DNA of 64,000 nt from Mycobacterium sp. 852013-50091_SCH5140682 (lineage in GTDB: Bacteria; Actinomycetota; Actinomycetes; Mycobacteriales; Mycobacteriaceae), in contig NZ_LZTB01000050.1 in NCBI RefSeq assembly GCF_001665685.1, forward strand, positions 43,192 through 107,191, given 5' to 3'. A program made the position numbers and the translations under genes. Below, piece by piece: positions 60,924 through 64,000 of the stretch (its first letter is position 1; every line of letters begins with the position of its first letter). The notes below the pieces were generated by a model. The model did not search any database. It was not told the DNA's origin and was given only the letters and a program-made list of their open reading frames with translations.

Positions 60924-63900
60924 GCGCGCTGTCCTCTCTTACGCCGCGCCGCGGCGCCCCGACGGGCGGCGGCACGTTGGTTGGCTCGGTCCCGGAGCGC
61001 GTCGATGGCTGCGCCGGTGTCCGGTGTGGACACACCGCACTGCTGCATCACATCGGCGGTGATGTCATCCAGGGACGCGCCCTGCAGCAGCATCGCCACC
61101 GGAGGTTCGACACCGAAGTCGGACTGGGTGGCATGCCGGATCCGCACGGCCATCAGCGAATCCATACCGAGTTCGATCAGTGGCACCGCCGGGCTCAAGG
61201 CCGCCTGATCGGTGTAGCCCATGATCGCGGCGAGCCGTTCCCGCAGCCGCTCACCGATGATGCGTTCGGCATCAAGGGGATCCAGCTCGGTGAAGTCCGG
61301 AACGCCCGCCCACTGATCGTTTTCGGGGCCAAGGTCCTCGGTGCCGTCTGCGGGCACCAGTGGGTCGACCATCTTGAGGTTGGCGCGAGTGCGGTATGCG
61401 GCGGCGAGTCGGGTCCAGTCGGCGGCAGCGACGACGGCACGGACCGGGGCGTCGGCGCCCAGCGCCCGGGTCAGTGCGCGGATCGCCACCTCGTCGGGCA
61501 TGGGTTCGAGCCCCGAACTCAGTGTGACCTGTTGGTACTCGTCGGATTGATTGTCTGCCAACGATTTCCACCATCCCCAGTTCACCGTGGTGGCGGCCAG
61601 CCCGGCGGCGCGGCGGGCGTAGGCGAAGGTGTCCAGGAACGTCGTGGTGGCGGTGTAGTGCGCCAGCCACCGCGAACCGAGCAACCCGGAGATCGACGCG
61701 AACATCACGAACTGGCGCACCGGATGTTTCAACGACAGGGTGTGCAACAGCGATACCGCGTCCAGCTTCGGTCGGAACATCACCTGCACGTCCTCGGCGG
61801 TCATGTCCGCGAGCGTCACCGGTCCGCCACCGAACGCCGCGAGATAGATGCCGTTGAGTGCGGGGAGGTCGCGGCCGAACCGGTCGAACAGTGCCGTCAT
61901 CGCCTTGGGATCCGCCGCGTCGGCCGCGACGGGCACGAGCGTGGCCCCCTGTTCGGCGACGGCTTGGGCCAGCTCCGTCATCCGCGAACCGGGATTGCGG
62001 GATACCGCAACAACCGTCTTGGCTCCCATCGCGACGAGTTGGCGAACCAGATGCGGCCCGATGTTGCCCGTGGCACCGATGACCAGGTGGCTTCCGTCCC
62101 CACCGAGTTCGGCGGGTTGCACGGACCGTGCCGGTGCCGGCACCAGCCGCGGTACATGCCGCCGGCCCGCGCGATACACCGCTTGATCGTCACCGTCGCT
62201 TCCGGCCGCCTCGGCCCGCAGGTAGCCGGCTATCCGCTCGGCGGGCACCGACTCGTCGACATCGATGACACCGCCCCAGAATTCGGGGTGTTCCAGCGCC
62301 AGTGTCCGGCCCAGACCCCACAGCACCGCATGGGCTGGATTGGCCCGGTCGCCCTCCGAGAGCGGCTGGGCGTTACGGGTCAGGAGGTACAGGCGCGGCG
62401 GCTCAGGTAGCAGTGCCAACGCCGCGCACAGCTCGCGGCACGTGTTGAACAGGTGATAACCCGGCTCTGCGTCCAGGGATCCGATCGCCACGTCGGGCGC
62501 GAACACAACATGGGCGACACCGTTGAATGCGTCGGCGAGGGCATCATGATCGTCGGTCACCGCCGAGAGAGCCACCAGTGTGGCGTCGAGCTCCAGGCTC
62601 AGCTCGGCATCGGAGACGACCAGCCAGGATCCGGACGCATGCCGGTCCGCCGGCAGCGGGTGTGCTTGCCACGTCAGCTCGTAGCACCACTGTGGTGGCA
62701 CATCCCCGCTCGAGACATTCGCCTGTTGCGCGACTGCGACGCGGTCCCTGGCGCGCCCGTCGATCCAGTGCCTGGAGTGTTGCCAAGGTGCGCTGGGCAA
62801 TTCGGGCGGCAGGCCGTCAGGGTGCGGGGTCGGTGGAGCCGCCACGGTGTGGATCGCATTGAGATTGGTGTGGAACGTGTGCGTGTCGTCGCTGTTGCGC
62901 GACAGCGTGCCGACAGCGTGATGATGCGTGTCGCCGAGCGTCTCGGCGATCGAATGCGTCAGCACCGGATGCGGGCTGATTTCGATGAACGTGCCGTACT
63001 GCTCGCCGAGATCGGCGAATGCCTGGTACAGCCGAACCGGTTGCCGCACATTGGCCACCCAGTAGGCCGCGTCGACGTGCGGGGCCCAGTCGCCCGTCAC
63101 CGTGGACAGGAACGGGACTGCAGGCGGTTTCGGCTCCAGATCCCCGAGGCCGGTGCGTAATTCGGCCAGGATCGGCTCCATGAGTGCGCTGTGCGAGGCC
63201 ACCTCCATGTTGACCCGCGTGGCGAAGCGGTCCTGGTGCTCGACATCGGCGATCAGTTGGTCGATCTGCGCGGGTGGCCCGGCCACCACGGTCTGCCGCG
63301 GTGACGAATACACCGCGAGGCTCACCTGTTCACGCCCGGCGATCAGGGCGGACGTGGCGTCGGCATCGAGTTCCAGCAGGGCTACCGCGCCTTGGCCGGC
63401 CAGGCGTGACATGAGCCGGGATCGGGTGGCGATGACGCGCAGGCCTTCGGCTGGGGTGAGGGCGCCTGCGGTGACGGCGGCGGCGACTTCGCCCATGGAG
63501 TGTCCGATGACGGCGTCGGGGACCACGCCGTAGTGCCGCCACAACTCGGTCAACGCCACCTGCAGACCGAAAATCGCCGGCTGAAACCGCGCGTCGCCGG
63601 GCACCGGCTCACCGTTGGCGATGACCTCGCGCAGGGAGAATCCGACCTCGGCGCGGAACGTAGGTTCGAGGGTGTCGATGGAGGCGGCGAAGGCGGGTTC
63701 GTCGGTGAGCAGGCGGCGGCCCATGCCGGCCCACTGGGAGCCTTGCCCGGAGTAGACGAATACCCGGCCCGGCCGGCACAGCCCTTCATGCGGCCGGACC
63801 AGACCCGGGGCCGGACGTCCGTCGGCGAGCGCCTGCAGTGCCTGCGCCGCCTGGGTGTGGTCGCGGGCGCAGATGGTGGCGAAGGTGCGGTGGTGGGTGC

Positions 63901-64000
63901 GGTGGTGGTTGAGGGTGTGGGCGACGTCGGCGAGTCGGACTTCTGCGCCGGGGCCGGTCATCCACTGGGAGAGCATGGCCGGGGTCGCAGCGATCCGCTG
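60920..64000 (-). CDS. Modular type I polyketide synthase, C-terminal part (AT-KR-ACP)
   Basis: The last 1026 residues of a Pps-type synthase; the gene enters from beyond the right edge and begins here in the KS-AT linker. The AT has the nucleophile GHSMGEVAAAV (coded near 63490-63506) and VASHSALMEP, nearer to the methylmalonyl-type than to the malonyl-type HAFH motif. The KR has GATGNIGPHLV and MFASISGLLGSRWLAHYTATTTFLD (in part), with Ser and Tyr in place. The ACP has GMDSL (near 61154-61168). The short linker between AT and KR leaves no room for a DH or ER. It is coupled to the ppsE-like gene by GTGA. PpsB has this layout; PpsD, which precedes PpsE in tuberculosis, carries a DH. Confidence 0.92.
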   Translation of the reverse strand, partial: QRIAATPAMLSQWMTGPGAEVRLADVAHTLNHHRTHHRTFATICARDHTQAAQALQALADGRPAPGLVRPHEGLCRPGRVFVYSGQGSQWAGMGRRLLTDEPAFAASIDTLEPTFRAEVGFSLREVIANGEPVPGDARFQPAIFGLQVALTELWRHYGVVPDAVIGHSMGEVAAAVTAGALTPAEGLRVIATRSRLMSRLAGQGAVALLELDADATSALIAGREQVSLAVYSSPRQTVVAGPPAQIDQLIADVEHQDRFATRVNMEVASHSALMEPILAELRTGLGDLEPKPPAVPFLSTVTGDWAPHVDAAYWVANVRQPVRLYQAFADLGEQYGTFIEISPHPVLTHSIAETLGDTHHHAVGTLSRNSDDTHTFHTNLNAIHTVAAPPTPHPDGLPPELPSAPWQHSRHWIDGRARDRVAVAQQANVSSGDVPPQWCYELTWQAHPLPADRHASGSWLVVSDAELSLELDATLVALSAVTDDHDALADAFNGVAHVVFAPDVAIGSLDAEPGYHLFNTCRELCAALALLPEPPRLYLLTRNAQPLSEGDRANPAHAVLWGLGRTLALEHPEFWGGVIDVDESVPAERIAGYLRAEAAGSDGDDQAVYRAGRRHVPRLVPAPARSVQPAELGGDGSHLVIGATGNIGPHLVRQLVAMGAKTVVAVSRNPGSRMTELAQAVAEQGATLVPVAADAADPKAMTALFDRFGRDLPALNGIYLAAFGGGPVTLADMTAEDVQVMFRPKLDAVSLLHTLSLKHPVRQFVMFASISGLLGSRWLAHYTATTTFLDTFAYARRAAGLAATTVNWGWWKSLADNQSDEYQQVTLSSGLEPMPDEVAIRALTRALGADAPVRAVVAAADWTRLAAAYRTRANLKMVDPLVPADGTEDLGPENDQWAGVPDFTELDPLDAERIIGERLRERLAAIMGYTDQAALSPAVPLIELGMDSLMAVRIRHATQSDFGVEPPVAMLLQGASLDDITADVMQQCGVSTPDTGAAIDALRDRANQRAAARRGAAARRKRGQRA

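Noticed and set aside
61150..61620. A cryptic DH or ER domain in the truncated synthase
   Set aside because: The sequence between KR and ACP is the normal linker, and no HxxxGxxxxP (DH) or ER nucleotide-binding motif is present there or between AT and KR.
1..64000. CRISPR arrays, tRNA/rRNA genes, insertion sequences or prophage
   Set aside because: I saw no regularly spaced repeats, no cloverleaf-like sequence, no transposase or integrase frame and no terminal inverted repeats. The polyketide locus has no visible mobility genes in the window.

Overview
The window is high-GC actinobacterial DNA, most likely from a Mycobacterium/Mycolicibacterium species. Supporting features are the gene order (hisDCBH, nadABC with an NrtR-type regulator, bioB, bioAFD, sucT, treXYZ, ilvA, dnaE1), which resembles the M. 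tuberculosis Rv1547-Rv1602 neighbourhood and its M. smegmatis counterpart, an LpqH-family lipoprotein, two PE-PPE-domain enzymes, several F420/deazaflavin-type proteins, and many GTG starts and 4-nt ATGA/GTGA gene overlaps. All family assignments come from reading the translated sequence and from memory of the families; no database search was run.

Region 1 (1-28.5 kb) is a conserved metabolic backbone. It holds histidine synthesis (hisD-hisC-hisB-hisH, hisH cut by the left edge), de novo NAD synthesis (nadA-nadB-nadC) divergent from a degenerate-Nudix NrtR regulator whose perfect palindromic operator sits between them, and biotin synthesis (bioA, bioF-bioD, bioB) with a TetR regulator matching BioQ and two copies of the same TGAAC-N3-GTTCA operator. 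The succinyltransferase sucT, the glycogen-to-trehalose pathway treX-treY-treZ and ilvA follow. Small or accessory genes lie between them: a CxxC/CxxH mini-protein, a membrane protein whose 5' end is a tandem repeat, a secretory-lipase-family protein, a mycothiol-dependent isomerase-like protein and a 2'-5' RNA ligase-like protein.

Region 2 (28.5-34.5 kb) is a seven-gene, translationally coupled minus-strand operon for what looks like trans-membrane electron transfer: a membrane-anchored Pro/Thr-rich protein, ApbE flavin transferase, a ferric-reductase-like b-type cytochrome, a NuoF-like flavoprotein, a short ferredoxin, a response regulator and a sensor kinase. An LpqH-family lipoprotein is divergent from it. 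The canonical FMN-binding acceptor protein for ApbE is not visible.

Region 3 (34.5-46.1 kb) holds mixed small genes around dnaE1: SRPBCC/DUF2505 proteins, a polyketide-type O-methyltransferase, a MerR regulator with a textbook MerR-type divergent promoter driving an F420-type oxidoreductase, a TetR regulator, a short-chain dehydrogenase, a CocE/NonD hydrolase and a DoxX-like protein.

Region 4 (46.1-64 kb) is the most unusual part. Running right to left, a modular polyketide synthase truncated by the right edge (AT-KR-ACP visible) is coupled to a PpsE-like synthase (KS-AT-ACP-condensation), then drrA-drrB-drrC, a PapA5-like acyltransferase and a polyketide O-methyltransferase. This order is the ppsE-drrABC-papA5 order of the phthiocerol dimycocerosate (PDIM) locus. 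Three things differ from the tuberculosis locus: the module before PpsE has no dehydratase, mas is not next to papA5, and the neighbours are a Baeyer-Villiger-type monooxygenase and two secreted PE-PPE-domain enzymes. The inferred product is a PDIM-like but structurally different exported polyketide ester.
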